NCBI RefSeq assembly: GCF_028289855.1
Contig: NZ_JAQGKZ010000105.1
Span: forward strand, 29,499-93,498
Reading direction: 5' to 3'
Origin: Sphingomonas bacterium
Lineage (GTDB): Bacteria > Pseudomonadota > Alphaproteobacteria > Sphingomonadales > Sphingomonadaceae
DNA length: 64,000 bases
Below, piece after piece: positions 55,795 to 63,806 of the stretch (position 1 is its first letter; each line of letters starts with the position of its first letter). The position numbers and the translations under genes are program-made. A model generated the notes under the pieces. The model ran no database searches and had not been told where the DNA came from. It saw nothing but the letters and a program-made list of their open reading frames with translations.

Positions 55795-56461
55795 CGAACA
55801 AATATCCCGAGCCGCGCACGGTCTGGATCGGGTCGTGGCCGAACCCGGCGTTCAACTTGGTACGTAGCCGGCTGACGTGCGTCTCAACGATGTTGGTCTT
55901 GGGGTCGAAATGGAAGTCCCACACCCGCTCGAGCAGCATCGTGCGGGTGACGACGCGGCCGGCATTGACCATTAATTCCTCGAGCAATTGAAACTCGCGT
56001 GGCTGCAGTTCGATGCGTTGGCCGCTGCGGCGCACCTCACGCTTCAGCCTGTTGAGCTCGATATCGCCGATACGCAGCGAGGTTTCGGCGGCGACCGCCG
56101 CAGGACGGCGCGACAAAGCGTTGAGCCGGGCGGTAAGCTCGGTGAAGGCGAACGGCTTGACCAGATAATCGTCGGCTCCCGCCTCAAGCCCCTCGACCCG
56201 GTCCTCGACCCGCGCCAGCGCGGTCAGCATCATCACCGGTGTGGTGACGCCGGCACCGCGGATGGTGCGCAGGATCGTCATGCCGTCGATCCCGGGCAGC
56301 ATGCGGTCGAGGATGATCGCGTCGAACGCTTCGCTGGTCGCCAAGAACAACGCGTCACGGCCGTCGTGCGCGTCGGTCACCGCATGGCCCAACTCGCGCA
56401 GGCCGCGCTCGACATAGTCGCGCGTTTCGGCATCGTCTTCCGCGACCAGCACCTTCAACAC
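55781..56461 (-). CDS. OmpR-family response regulator (RND-linked)
   Basis: A 226-residue regulator. The receiver domain has acidic EDD near the N-terminus, phospho-Asp in IILDRMLPGIDG (about 51) and Lys in YLVKPF. The C-terminal winged helix has LQPREFQLLEELMVNAGRVVT and the recognition-helix region ERVWDFHFDPKTNIVETHVSRLRTKL, resembling CopR/CusR/QseB-type regulators. Start is GTG at 56461, five bases after GGGAGG. It is one of two local candidates for binding the GACAG boxes. Confidence 0.9.
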   Translation of the reverse strand: MLKVLVAEDDAETRDYVERGLRELGHAVTDAHDGRDALFLATSEAFDAIILDRMLPGIDGMTILRTIRGAGVTTPVMMLTALARVEDRVEGLEAGADDYLVKPFAFTELTARLNALSRRPAAVAAETSLRIGDIELNRLKREVRRSGQRIELQPREFQLLEELMVNAGRVVTRTMLLERVWDFHFDPKTNIVETHVSRLRTKLNAGFGHDPIQTVRGSGYLFDADV

Positions 56462-56553
56462 GGCATCCTCCCTGTCTCAGCTCTGCACCGGCCGAGATTG
56501 GTGACGTGTTTCCGCGAATATACAAATCGCCAATGTTCGACCGGCGAGCGCAC

Positions 56554-57906
56554 TCAAATGCCGAATTTGGCGACCAGCGCGAGTGCGAGGGTGACCGTAA
56601 GCGCGCCGCCGATCCGCGTCGCGACCTGCGCGAACGGCATCATCATCATGCGGTTCGAGGCGCTGAGGATCGCGACGTCGCCAGTGCCGCCCTGGCTCGC
56701 GCGGCATGCCGCGACGATGCCCGCTTCGATCGGATATATATTGACGAAGCGCCCGGTCACGAAACCGGTCGCGACCAAAGTGGTTACGGTCGCCAGGATC
56801 GTGATGATCTCCGGCAGGTTGAACGCGCTCATCAGTTTTTCCCAAGGCGTCTTGGCGACGCCGATCGCGAACAGCAACGGGTAAGTCACGATCCCGGCGA
56901 AGAACTGATAGTTGCGATATGCACCCTGCTCGAGCTTGGGCGTGATGAGCCTGCCGAGCTTGAAGATCACCGCGAGGAACAGCATCGTTACCGGCCCCGG
57001 GAAGCCGGTCAGCTTCTGGACCAGCGCGCCCGCAAGATAAAAGGTCATCGCAAGGATGACCGCCGCGCCGATCGTCTGCAGATCGGGCATGAAGCGCGGC
57101 GCTTCGTCACCGGTAAGATGGACGTCGTGCTCGCCAGGTTGCAGCTGGCCTTCGCCGGTCAAGTGCGGCTTGCGCTTGCCGAGCAGGTTGAGCCCACCCG
57201 CCAGCAGAATCGCGGCTAGGCTGCCGAACATCACCGCCGGCAGGATTTCGGCGAGCAGGTCGCCCTGCACGCCGCCCGACAAGGCGGCATAGCCGATCGA
57301 CAGCGGGATCGCACCTTCGCCGACGCCGCCGCCCAGCACGGGGACGACTACCATGAACGCGGTGTGCTTGAAGCCGAGCCCGAGCGCGGTGCCGACCAAA
57401 CAGCCCACCACGGCGGCCGCGATCGAGCCGAGCAGGATAGGGACGAGAATCTTGACGAAGCCACCAATCAGCATCTTGCGATCCATGCCGAGGATCGAGC
57501 CGACGATGATCGAGCCGATGAACAGATACAGGAAATTACTCTGTTCGGTGAAGGTCGAGATCGACTCCTTGAGCGGCTTGGGGATCGCCCCGAGATAGAC
57601 CAGCAGCGAGGGCACAAACGTTGCCAGGATCGCTGCTGCACCGACCTTCCTGAGGAACGGGATGTGCTTGCCAATTTCGGCGCAGGCAAATCCGCCGGCG
57701 CCCAGGATCAGGATATTGGTGGTCAGGTCGGCGGGGACTTCGCCCTTCATCACGTAGACGGCGATCATCGCGACGATGGCAACGAACACCGGCACCGGCA
57801 CGATACCGATCCGCGTGTCCATAATCCGCCACCAGAGGCGCGGGCCTTCCTGGCCATCGACCGTGTGCGCCTCGTCGATCGGCTCGACGGTGATTGTCTC
57901 GGCCAT
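56554..57906 (-). CDS. 2-hydroxycarboxylate transporter family symporter (citrate/malate type)
   Basis: A 450-residue inner-membrane carrier of the CitS/CimH/MleP family. It has 11-12 hydrophobic segments and the two reentrant-loop GGxG motifs that mark the family, in GGGVGEGAIPLSIGY and ASQGGTGDVAILSAS, with the latter's RMMMMPFAQ downstream. Such carriers take up citrate, malate or related hydroxycarboxylates with Na+ or H+. ATG at 57904-57906 follows GAGGAG. It is 65 bases downstream of the beta-propeller gene in the same direction, so both are probably driven by the GACAG-box promoter upstream. Confidence 0.88.
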   Translation of the reverse strand: MAETITVEPIDEAHTVDGQEGPRLWWRIMDTRIGIVPVPVFVAIVAMIAVYVMKGEVPADLTTNILILGAGGFACAEIGKHIPFLRKVGAAAILATFVPSLLVYLGAIPKPLKESISTFTEQSNFLYLFIGSIIVGSILGMDRKMLIGGFVKILVPILLGSIAAAVVGCLVGTALGLGFKHTAFMVVVPVLGGGVGEGAIPLSIGYAALSGGVQGDLLAEILPAVMFGSLAAILLAGGLNLLGKRKPHLTGEGQLQPGEHDVHLTGDEAPRFMPDLQTIGAAVILAMTFYLAGALVQKLTGFPGPVTMLFLAVIFKLGRLITPKLEQGAYRNYQFFAGIVTYPLLFAIGVAKTPWEKLMSAFNLPEIITILATVTTLVATGFVTGRFVNIYPIEAGIVAACRASQGGTGDVAILSASNRMMMMPFAQVATRIGGALTVTLALALVAKFGI

Positions 57907-57971
57907 GCCGGCACTCCTCTGTATTGCCGAACGGTCGGACGACGGCCGAAGCCGCCGCCCGCCGCACGTGC

Positions 57972-59039
57972 TTATTTTTCGGAAACGACCATCAGCCGGA
58001 AGGTGCCCGACTTCGCGTTCGGCAACCATTTCTTGCCGTCCGTCGGCTTGGGCGGCCACTCGAGATCGGCCGTCGACGAGAAGACGCGGTGCGTCTTGGG
58101 ATCGAGCCCGACGGTCTTGGCATATTCGTCGATCGACAAGGTTTCGGCAACCGAATAGCTGTCGGCGCCGGTCTGGGTGATGATCGTCCAAGTCTTGTCG
58201 CGGTTGGCGACGAAGATGCGCTTCTTGTCGGCGTCGAACACGATGCCGTCGGGATCGCCGCCGACCGGTACCGAGGCGACGACCTTGCCGGTATCGGCGT
58301 CGGTGACAACCATTGTCTTGTTGCCGCACCCGCTGAACAGGCGACGATTGATCGGATCGAACGCGAGCGGCGCCGGACCGTCGCAACCGGTAAGCGCGAT
58401 CGTGCGGATCAGCTTGTTGGTCTTCGTATCGATCTCGGCAATGTCATTGCCTTCTTCCATGTTCGCCCAGACTTTGCCCTTGCCGTCAGCCTGCGAGAAT
58501 TCGGGGCCGTTGGGCAGCTTGATCGTCGCGACCACCGCGCCCTTGGCGGGATCGATTACACTAACGTCTTCAGAATCACCGTTGAACACGAAGATGTTGC
58601 CCGAAGCGGGGTCGCGCAGGATGCTGTCGGGCTTGGTGCCGACCGGGATCGACTTGAGGATCTTGCCGGTGGCAAGGTCGAACACCTTTACCGAGTTGCT
58701 GTTGCCGTCCGAGATAAAGCCATGGCCAGCCGCGGTATCAAGCGCAACGCCATGCGCGCCATCGAGGCCGGTAACGGCCGAGAGCGGCTTGAGTGTGTCG
58801 AGGTCGAGGATGTGGACTTGCGTAGTGTGGGTCACGTACAGGCGCCGCCCGTCGGCATCGACGGTGACGTAGTCGCCGCGGCCTTCGCCGGGCAGCGACA
58901 CGCGTTCGACCCTATAGGCGCTGTCGCCGGCATCGGCCGCAGCATTGTCGGCGCTGTTGCCGGTCATCGTTCCCTTGCAGCCTGCAAGCAACGCAATCAC
59001 CGCCACGGAAAACATCAATTTACGCAAATTCCCCTCCAT
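57972..59039 (-). CDS. YncE-type beta-propeller lipoprotein
   Basis: A 355-residue exported protein with a lipoprotein signal (LMFSVAVIALLAGCKG, Cys about 21) and six to seven YncE/NHL-like blades of the pattern V-D-TGKVVASVPVGGDPDG-I-D (for example DLATGKILKSIPVGTKPDSI and DTKTNKLIRTIALTGCDGPAPLA). The function of these propellers is unclear. Some bind ligands or act in metal or signalling systems. ATG at 59037-59039. It precedes the hydroxycarboxylate carrier and has its own GACAG-box promoter. Confidence 0.82.
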   Translation of the reverse strand: MEGNLRKLMFSVAVIALLAGCKGTMTGNSADNAAADAGDSAYRVERVSLPGEGRGDYVTVDADGRRLYVTHTTQVHILDLDTLKPLSAVTGLDGAHGVALDTAAGHGFISDGNSNSVKVFDLATGKILKSIPVGTKPDSILRDPASGNIFVFNGDSEDVSVIDPAKGAVVATIKLPNGPEFSQADGKGKVWANMEEGNDIAEIDTKTNKLIRTIALTGCDGPAPLAFDPINRRLFSGCGNKTMVVTDADTGKVVASVPVGGDPDGIVFDADKKRIFVANRDKTWTIITQTGADSYSVAETLSIDEYAKTVGLDPKTHRVFSSTADLEWPPKPTDGKKWLPNAKSGTFRLMVVSEK

Positions 59040-59082
59040 CAAGGATAGCCGGCGCGCATCGGTGCGGCTCTGTGCTGCCTCG

Positions 59083-59116
59083 CTGGTACCCCCGCAACCT
59101 GTCACGATGCTGTCAG
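59083..59116 (-). promoter_or_regulatory. GACAG-box promoter of the beta-propeller/carrier unit
   Basis: On the minus strand CTGACAG-CATC-GTGACAG (59116-59099) has two intact TGACAG half-sites 11 bp apart. TACCAG (59088-59083) follows ten bases later. The box overlaps the last codon and stop of the TctE-type kinase gene. The start codon is 60 bases from the box. Confidence 0.72.
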
Positions 59117-60522
59117 ACTGCTGGGGCTGCGGGAAACCAAACCGACGCACGCAATCCCCGGCCGGAATGAGCGGTGTCGAGCGATAGTCGAGCGCCGATC
59201 GCCTCGGCCAATGCGCGGGCGATCGGAAGGCCGAGGCCACTGCCGTTGCGCGCGGTGTCGCGATCGAGCCGCGTGAACCGGGTAAATACGCGGTCGCGGT
59301 CGTCGGGCGAAATGCCGGGACCGTCATCCTCGACCGCAACCGTTACGCCGTCGCCTTCGATCTCGACCGACACGGTCACCGACGCACCAGTGCCACTATA
59401 GCGCATCGCATTGTCGATTAGGTTGTTCAGCAGTTCGGCGCCGAGCACCGCGTGTGTGGCGATCCGGGACATGCCTGGCGCGCGCTCGAATTTTAGTTCG
59501 ATACCCTCGCGCACCGCCGCGGCGGCGTGATCCGCGGCGACGGTCGCGGCAAAATCATTGGCGTCGATCGGCTCGACCGCTTCCTGCGCCAGCGCGGCAT
59601 GGTCGGCGCGGGCGAGCGCAAGCAGCTGAACCAATAGCCGCTGCAATCGGTCGCTGGCGTGGTCGATATCCTCGATCGAGCTCCGTGCCTCAGCGCCGCC
59701 CGGCTCGGCCTTGCGCAGCAAGGCGATATGCGTGCGCAAAATCGACAACGGAGTCCGCATTTGGTGCGAGGCATCGGCGGTAAAGCGGCGCATCCCTTGC
59801 AACGTCGCATCGACCCGGGCGAGCATGCCGTTGAACGCGCGCACAAGATCGCGCAGCTCGAGCGGCACGTCGTCGGTCGGCAGCGGCGTGAGATCGGACG
59901 CGACACGACGGTCCATGTCCGCGCGCAGCCGGATCAGCGGCCGCATCCCCCACCGGACCGCGAGCGGCAGCAACAAAATGCTCAGTCCGATCAGCGCAGC
60001 TTCGAGGATCGCCAATCCGATCAACAGCCGCTGCGAAATCCGTTCGCGCGCGCCCAGCGTCTCGGCGACCTCGACCACCGCCGGCTGGGCGATCCCGGGG
60101 AGCCGCCGTCCTTCGGCGACGATACGCACGGGCCGCCCCTTGTAGGTCACGCTGCCGAACCGGACCTCGGTATCGCGCAAGCCGCGCGGCGCGATGTCAG
60201 GCAGGTCGGCATAGCCGGTCACGGCGCGGCCCGAATAACTCACCTTGTAATAGACATTGTCGCGCGCGTTATCTTCGAGCATCCCGAAGATTGCCGGTGA
60301 CAGGTTGAGCGCGATTTCGCCGTCCTCCACCGTCAGCGACTCCGCCAGTGCACGAGAGGCGGCGCCGAGGATGCGGTCGTTCACCGCCTGCACCGCGCCG
60401 CGTATCGCGAGCGCACCGCCAAATCCGAGCAGCAACGCAAGACCTGCCATGGGCAATACCATGCCACGCAGGAGACGGGCGGTCAGCGATGCGCTTGTCA
60501 GCGGGGTGAAAGTCGTCGCCAC
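59113..60522 (-). CDS. tctE: TctE-type sensor histidine kinase
   Basis: A 469-residue kinase. After TM1 its periplasmic region (VNDRILGAASRALAESLTVE, PAIFGMLEDNARDNVYYKV, GRAVTGYADLPDI) matches the 2CSK_N sensor domain of TctE, the tricarboxylate-sensing kinase. TM2, a HAMP region, the H-box ADASHQMRTPLSILRTH, N-box NLIDNAMRYSG and G-boxes DDGPGISPDD / GSGLGLPIA follow. Start is GTG directly after the tctD stop, so the genes are coupled. Confidence 0.88.
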   Translation of the reverse strand: MATTFTPLTSASLTARLLRGMVLPMAGLALLLGFGGALAIRGAVQAVNDRILGAASRALAESLTVEDGEIALNLSPAIFGMLEDNARDNVYYKVSYSGRAVTGYADLPDIAPRGLRDTEVRFGSVTYKGRPVRIVAEGRRLPGIAQPAVVEVAETLGARERISQRLLIGLAILEAALIGLSILLLPLAVRWGMRPLIRLRADMDRRVASDLTPLPTDDVPLELRDLVRAFNGMLARVDATLQGMRRFTADASHQMRTPLSILRTHIALLRKAEPGGAEARSSIEDIDHASDRLQRLLVQLLALARADHAALAQEAVEPIDANDFAATVAADHAAAAVREGIELKFERAPGMSRIATHAVLGAELLNNLIDNAMRYSGTGASVTVSVEIEGDGVTVAVEDDGPGISPDDRDRVFTRFTRLDRDTARNGSGLGLPIARALAEAIGARLSLDTAHSGRGLRASVWFPAAPAV

Positions 60523-61191
60523 TCAATCCCCGACGAGCATGTAGCCGAGGCCGCGGATCGTGCGAATTTCAGGACCGTCGTCACCCAGCTTGCGCCGCAA
60601 CCGCGCGACATAGACTTCTACCGCGTTGGGACCGACCGGCTCGTCGAACCCGAATATCTCCGACGACAGGCGATCCTTCGACACCACTTTGCCGACGCGC
60701 GCGAGCAGCCTATCGAGCACCGCCCACTCGCGCCGCCGTAGGTCGAGCACGCGATCGCCGACGGCCGCGCGCGCGTGCGCCTGATCGACCACCAGCAGGC
60801 CGATGGTGATCACCGGCGAAGCATCGCCCTGCGAGCGACGCAACAATGCCCGTATGCGCGCCTCCAGCTCGCTCGGCTCGAACGGCTTGAGCAAATAGTC
60901 GTCGGCCCCAAGATCGAGACCCTCGACGCGATCCTCGATCGCGTCGCGCGCGGTCAGGATCAGGATCGGCGTCTTGATCCCGTCGCGCCGCAACCGGCGG
61001 AGCACCTCCAGCCCGGATATGTCCGGCAGGCCGAGATCGAGGGTGATCAGCGCATAGGGCTCGTCGAGCGCCACCATCAGCGCGGTTTCGCCATCCTCGG
61101 CAGTGTCGACCGTATGCCCCGCCGCCTTCAGCGACGCGGCAAGCCCGCGCGCAAGCGAGGGGTCGTCCTCGACCAAGAGGATACGGGCCAC
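60523..61191 (-). CDS. tctD: TctD-type response regulator
   Basis: A 222-residue OmpR-family regulator with receiver motifs LLVEDDPSLARGL, phospho-Asp in ITLDLGLPDISG and Lys in YLLKPF. The C-terminal winged helix has RRREWAVLDRLLARVGKVVSKDRL and PVGPNAVEVYVARLRRKLGDDG. Start is GTG at 61191 with GGGAG four bases upstream. ATG at 61206 is an alternative without a good site. It is divergent from the solute-receptor gene 84 bases away. It is the best candidate for the GACAG-box binding protein because carboxylate carriers are among the putative targets. Confidence 0.88.
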   Translation of the reverse strand: MARILLVEDDPSLARGLAASLKAAGHTVDTAEDGETALMVALDEPYALITLDLGLPDISGLEVLRRLRRDGIKTPILILTARDAIEDRVEGLDLGADDYLLKPFEPSELEARIRALLRRSQGDASPVITIGLLVVDQAHARAAVGDRVLDLRRREWAVLDRLLARVGKVVSKDRLSSEIFGFDEPVGPNAVEVYVARLRRKLGDDGPEIRTIRGLGYMLVGD

Positions 61192-61275
61192 GGCTCTCCC
61201 TTCCATTGACCGCTTTACCCTACAGGTAGAAACGCCGCAGTGGGAAGCCGACTAAATCGGTATCGTAGGACGGGG

Positions 61276-62382
61276 ATGATCGGTCGCATTCTAGCTGGAG
61301 TGATGGGGGTCGGCGCGCTGGTCGCCGCGGGCGGTTGCGGTCGTACGCCGGCCAGGGCGGTGCCGGCGGGCTATCCCATGTCCTACGCCGACATCGAACG
61401 CGACGCCGACGCCGAACGCGAACTGCTGATCTGGTCGGCAATCGATGAGAAGAAAGCGAGCCGCCTGGTTGCCGATTTCCAGCAGCTCTACCCATCGATC
61501 CGCGTCAAATATGTCGAAATGCCAGCGCGCGACATGAATCAGAAGTTCGTCGCCACGGCCGCGCTCAACAAGGGCACTGCCGACTTCTTGTGGTCATCGG
61601 CCATGGATCTCCAGATCAAGCTGGTCAATGACGGCTATGCGCAAACCTATGTCTCGCCCGAACGCGATAGGCTGCCCGATTGGGCGAACTGGAAGGACCA
61701 GGCCTGGGGAACGACCGCCGAACCAATCGTGATGGTCTACAACCGCGACATGATTGCCGACGCTGCAATGCCCAAGAGTCACGTCGACCTTACCCGGTTT
61801 CTCGAAGAAACATCTGCGGTTCGCGACCGCATCGCAATGTCAGATCCTGCCGCGTCAGCGGTCGGCTATCTTTATCTGTCGCAAGATCAGCAAGCGACGC
61901 ACGACATTTGGCGCTTAGCTCGCGCGATGGGTACCAGCCACGTCCATCTGTTCACCCGCGCCGAGGACGCCGTGCGCGATGTCGAGACGGGACGTGCCGC
62001 GATCGGCTACAATATCGTCGGATCCTACGCGCTGGGCGAGGTCGAAAAACATCCCAGGCTCGGGATGGTACTGCCCACGGACTACACACTGCTAATGTCC
62101 CGAATTGCGATGATCCCGGCGAGCGCGCTTCATCCGAATGCCGCAAAACTGTTTCTCGATTTTCTGTTGTCGCGTCGCGGCCAGATGCATCTTGTACGCG
62201 AGGATATGCCATCCGTTCGCGCCGACGTGGGAATTCTAAGAGACCTTCAACCCTCGGGATTGAGGCTCCGTGCAATCCGCGTCGGCCCGGGCCTGCTTGT
62301 CAGCCAAGACAGCCTAACACGAAAATATTTCCTTAATCGCTGGCGTTCGTCACTTGGTATCGGTCTTGGCGATAATGACTAG
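61276..62382 (+). CDS. Extracytoplasmic solute-binding protein, Fe3+/PgtC-like
   Basis: A 368-residue exported, probably lipid-anchored protein (MIGRILAGVMGVGALVAAGGC), type II binding fold (LLIWSAIDEKKASRLVADF, TADFLWSSAMDLQIKLV, PIVMVYNRDMIADAAMPKSH, AIGYNIVGSYAL, LFLDFLLSRRGQ). Relatives are the iron/spermidine/phosphoglycerate receptors (AfuA, PgtC). Lying divergent to tctDE with no permease gene, it fits the role of an accessory receptor that presents ligand to the TctE sensor. It is the only rightward gene of the block. GGACGGGG precedes the ATG at 61276. Confidence 0.82.
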   Translation: MIGRILAGVMGVGALVAAGGCGRTPARAVPAGYPMSYADIERDADAERELLIWSAIDEKKASRLVADFQQLYPSIRVKYVEMPARDMNQKFVATAALNKGTADFLWSSAMDLQIKLVNDGYAQTYVSPERDRLPDWANWKDQAWGTTAEPIVMVYNRDMIADAAMPKSHVDLTRFLEETSAVRDRIAMSDPAASAVGYLYLSQDQQATHDIWRLARAMGTSHVHLFTRAEDAVRDVETGRAAIGYNIVGSYALGEVEKHPRLGMVLPTDYTLLMSRIAMIPASALHPNAAKLFLDFLLSRRGQMHLVREDMPSVRADVGILRDLQPSGLRLRAIRVGPGLLVSQDSLTRKYFLNRWRSSLGIGLGDND

Positions 62383-62406
62383 TGAGCTCCGCCCTAACAG
62401 TTTGAT

Positions 62407-62526
62407 TTAGCGAACAAAGCTGACCAGCCAGTCGAACGCGATTGCGGTGCAGCCAAGGCTGGCGAAAATGGCAAGCATAAAACCCGCAGCGGCAGTCGCG
62501 CTCATGCAATCGTCTGTCTTCTCCAC
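62407..62526 (-). CDS. Small single-helix membrane peptide, 39 residues
   Basis: GTG at 62526, preceded by GGGGAGAGAGA, opens a 39-codon frame: VEKTDDC, then MSATAAAGFMLAIFASLGCT and AIAFDWLVSFVR. One transmembrane helix (about 14-33) is obvious, with two Cys. An internal ATG (62505) would give 32 residues. It follows a GACAG-box promoter with the same spacing as the large genes, which makes a real product likely. I do not recognise a family. Confidence 0.55.
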   Translation of the reverse strand: MEKTDDCMSATAAAGFMLAIFASLGCTAIAFDWLVSFVR

Positions 62527-62563
62527 GCTCTCTCTCCCCATGCATCCGTCTTCTCAACGTGAT

Positions 62564-62597
62564 GGCATAAGGGGCAAAGCTGACAGCAGGCTGTCAC
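62564..62597 (-). promoter_or_regulatory. GACAG-box promoter of the small membrane peptide
   Basis: On the minus strand GTGACAG-CCTG-CTGTCAG (62597-62580), second half with one change, is followed ten bases later by TATGCC (62569-62564). The peptide's GTG is 54 bases from the box. It is the rightmost of the six sites. Confidence 0.65.
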
Positions 62598-62907
62598 TCG
62601 ATTCCGTCGCGGCGAGCTAGATGATGAAGTTGAGGAGAAACATTTGGCTAGACCAGTTGGCATAGCGCGCGCTGAGTTCGAATGCGCGGTAAGAGCGGTT
62701 GGTAGGGCGATCCGATCTATTTGTTACGGATACACCAGGATCCGTCTCCTGGGGCGCATAATCCGTTCGACTTCGCTCACCAACAGAGCGACAGCGCTGT
62801 CACCCAGCGATTCGTAACTCCTCGCTGGGCCGCCCCGTCGCCACATCGTCCGGGGCTGAGACTGGTGGGAGCGGCGTGGTGCCGCTCATCCGACGACGGA
62901 GACCACC
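62598..62907. other. Gene-free stretch before the recombinase module, 310 bases
   Basis: No gene or RNA is apparent. It contains a perfect 12-base palindrome GACAGCGCTGTC at 62790-62801, which shares the GACAG core of the regulon boxes but in inverted, close-packed form. This may be an operator of the recombinase operon or chance. The boundary of the inserted element may lie here. Confidence 0.4.
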
Positions 62908-63390
62908 ATGCCCAAGCTCAACGACACCCAACTAATCATTCTGTCTGCCGCCGTGCAACGGGATAACCGGAGTCTTCACCCGTTCCCGCACGAGAGTAAG
63001 GCCGACGCAAAAATTGTTGGCGATCTCATCACGCGGGGTTTCGCGGAAGAGCGCGAAACCGACGACGCATCGGCCGTAAGTCGCGTCGATGGCGATATTC
63101 GCTTCGGCATCTTTGCGACCGACGCCGGACTGGCTGCAATTGGCGTTTGCAACGACGAGAATGCTGAGGTCCCTACCGCAGCAAAGCCGGAGCGCCAGAC
63201 CAAGTCTGCTGCCGTAATTGCGCTGCTCAAACGCGATGAAGGCGCGACACTCGCAGAGCTCGTCGCAGCCACCGACTGGTTGCCCCACACGACGCGCGCA
63301 GCATTGACCGGATTGCGGAAGAAAGGTCATGCCATCGAACGTGGCAAGCGCGACGATGACACCTGTTATCGTATTCCGGCGGTAGCGTGA
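62908..63390 (+). CDS. DUF3489 domain protein
   Basis: A 160-residue protein that begins MPKLNDTQLIILSAAVQRDN and ends with the DUF3489 winged-helix-like region (KSAAVIALLKRDEGATLAEL ... TGWLPHTTRAALTGLRKKGHAI pattern). It belongs to a three-gene module with DUF2924 and a large serine recombinase, widespread in sphingomonads and other alphaproteobacteria. Role unknown, possibly DNA binding or excision control. ATG at 62908 follows CGGAGA. Its stop overlaps the next start (GTGATG). Confidence 0.88.
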   Translation: MPKLNDTQLIILSAAVQRDNRSLHPFPHESKADAKIVGDLITRGFAEERETDDASAVSRVDGDIRFGIFATDAGLAAIGVCNDENAEVPTAAKPERQTKSAAVIALLKRDEGATLAELVAATDWLPHTTRAALTGLRKKGHAIERGKRDDDTCYRIPAVA

Positions 63391-63806
63391 TGGCGTCGGA
63401 TGTGAGCACACGTTTAGCTGCGCTGCCGTTGATAACGTCCGCGGAGTTGAAGGACGAGTGGCAGCGGGTCACCAAGACCCCCTGCCCTCGCCTCTCACGA
63501 AAGATGCTGAGCCTAGCCTTGGCCTGGGAGATCCAGGCCAAGGCGTTCGGCGGACTATCGCGACCGACGCAGCAGAAGCTAGCGCAACTAGCCGACGGCA
63601 AGAGCCGAACGACTTCGGTCTCGCCGGGTATGCAGCTCGCCCGCGAGTGGCAGGGCAAGGTCCACGTCGTCACGATCGGCGATGATAATGTGGTTCGCTG
63701 GAATGACCGCGACTACCGGTCGCTGAGCGAGGTCGCGCGCGCGATTACGGGGACGCGCTGGTCGGGCCCTGCCTTCTTCGGCCTCAAGCGAAAGCTGGCC
63801 GCATGA
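63390..63806 (+). CDS. DUF2924 domain protein
   Basis: A 138-residue protein. It has the family pattern SAELKDEWQRVTKTPCPRLS then LALAWEIQAKAFGGLS, and a C-terminal GTVLVREWQGKVHVVTI-like strand set ending in SLSEVARAITGTRWSGPAFFGL. This is the DUF2924 partner that accompanies serine recombinases. ATG at 63390 is in the TGATG overlap with the upstream stop. Its own stop overlaps the recombinase start (ATGA at 63803-63806), indicating strict co-translation. Confidence 0.9.
   Translation: MASDVSTRLAALPLITSAELKDEWQRVTKTPCPRLSRKMLSLALAWEIQAKAFGGLSRPTQQKLAQLADGKSRTTSVSPGMQLAREWQGKVHVVTIGDDNVVRWNDRDYRSLSEVARAITGTRWSGPAFFGLKRKLAA

Noticed and set aside
56462..56553. A further GACAG-type box upstream of the RND-linked regulator (CTGTCTC-AGCT-CTGCACC)
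   Set aside because: Only fragments of the half-sites match and no -10 at the right distance is evident.
28884..62597. Reading the GACAG boxes as classical Pho boxes (CTGTCAT-N4-CTGTCAT)
   Set aside because: On the plus strand they look like Pho boxes, but all six face away from the nearest genes. The -10-like elements and starts lie on the minus strand, where the repeat reads GACAG. PhoB control of phosphate genes is therefore not the best reading, although binding by a PhoB relative is possible.
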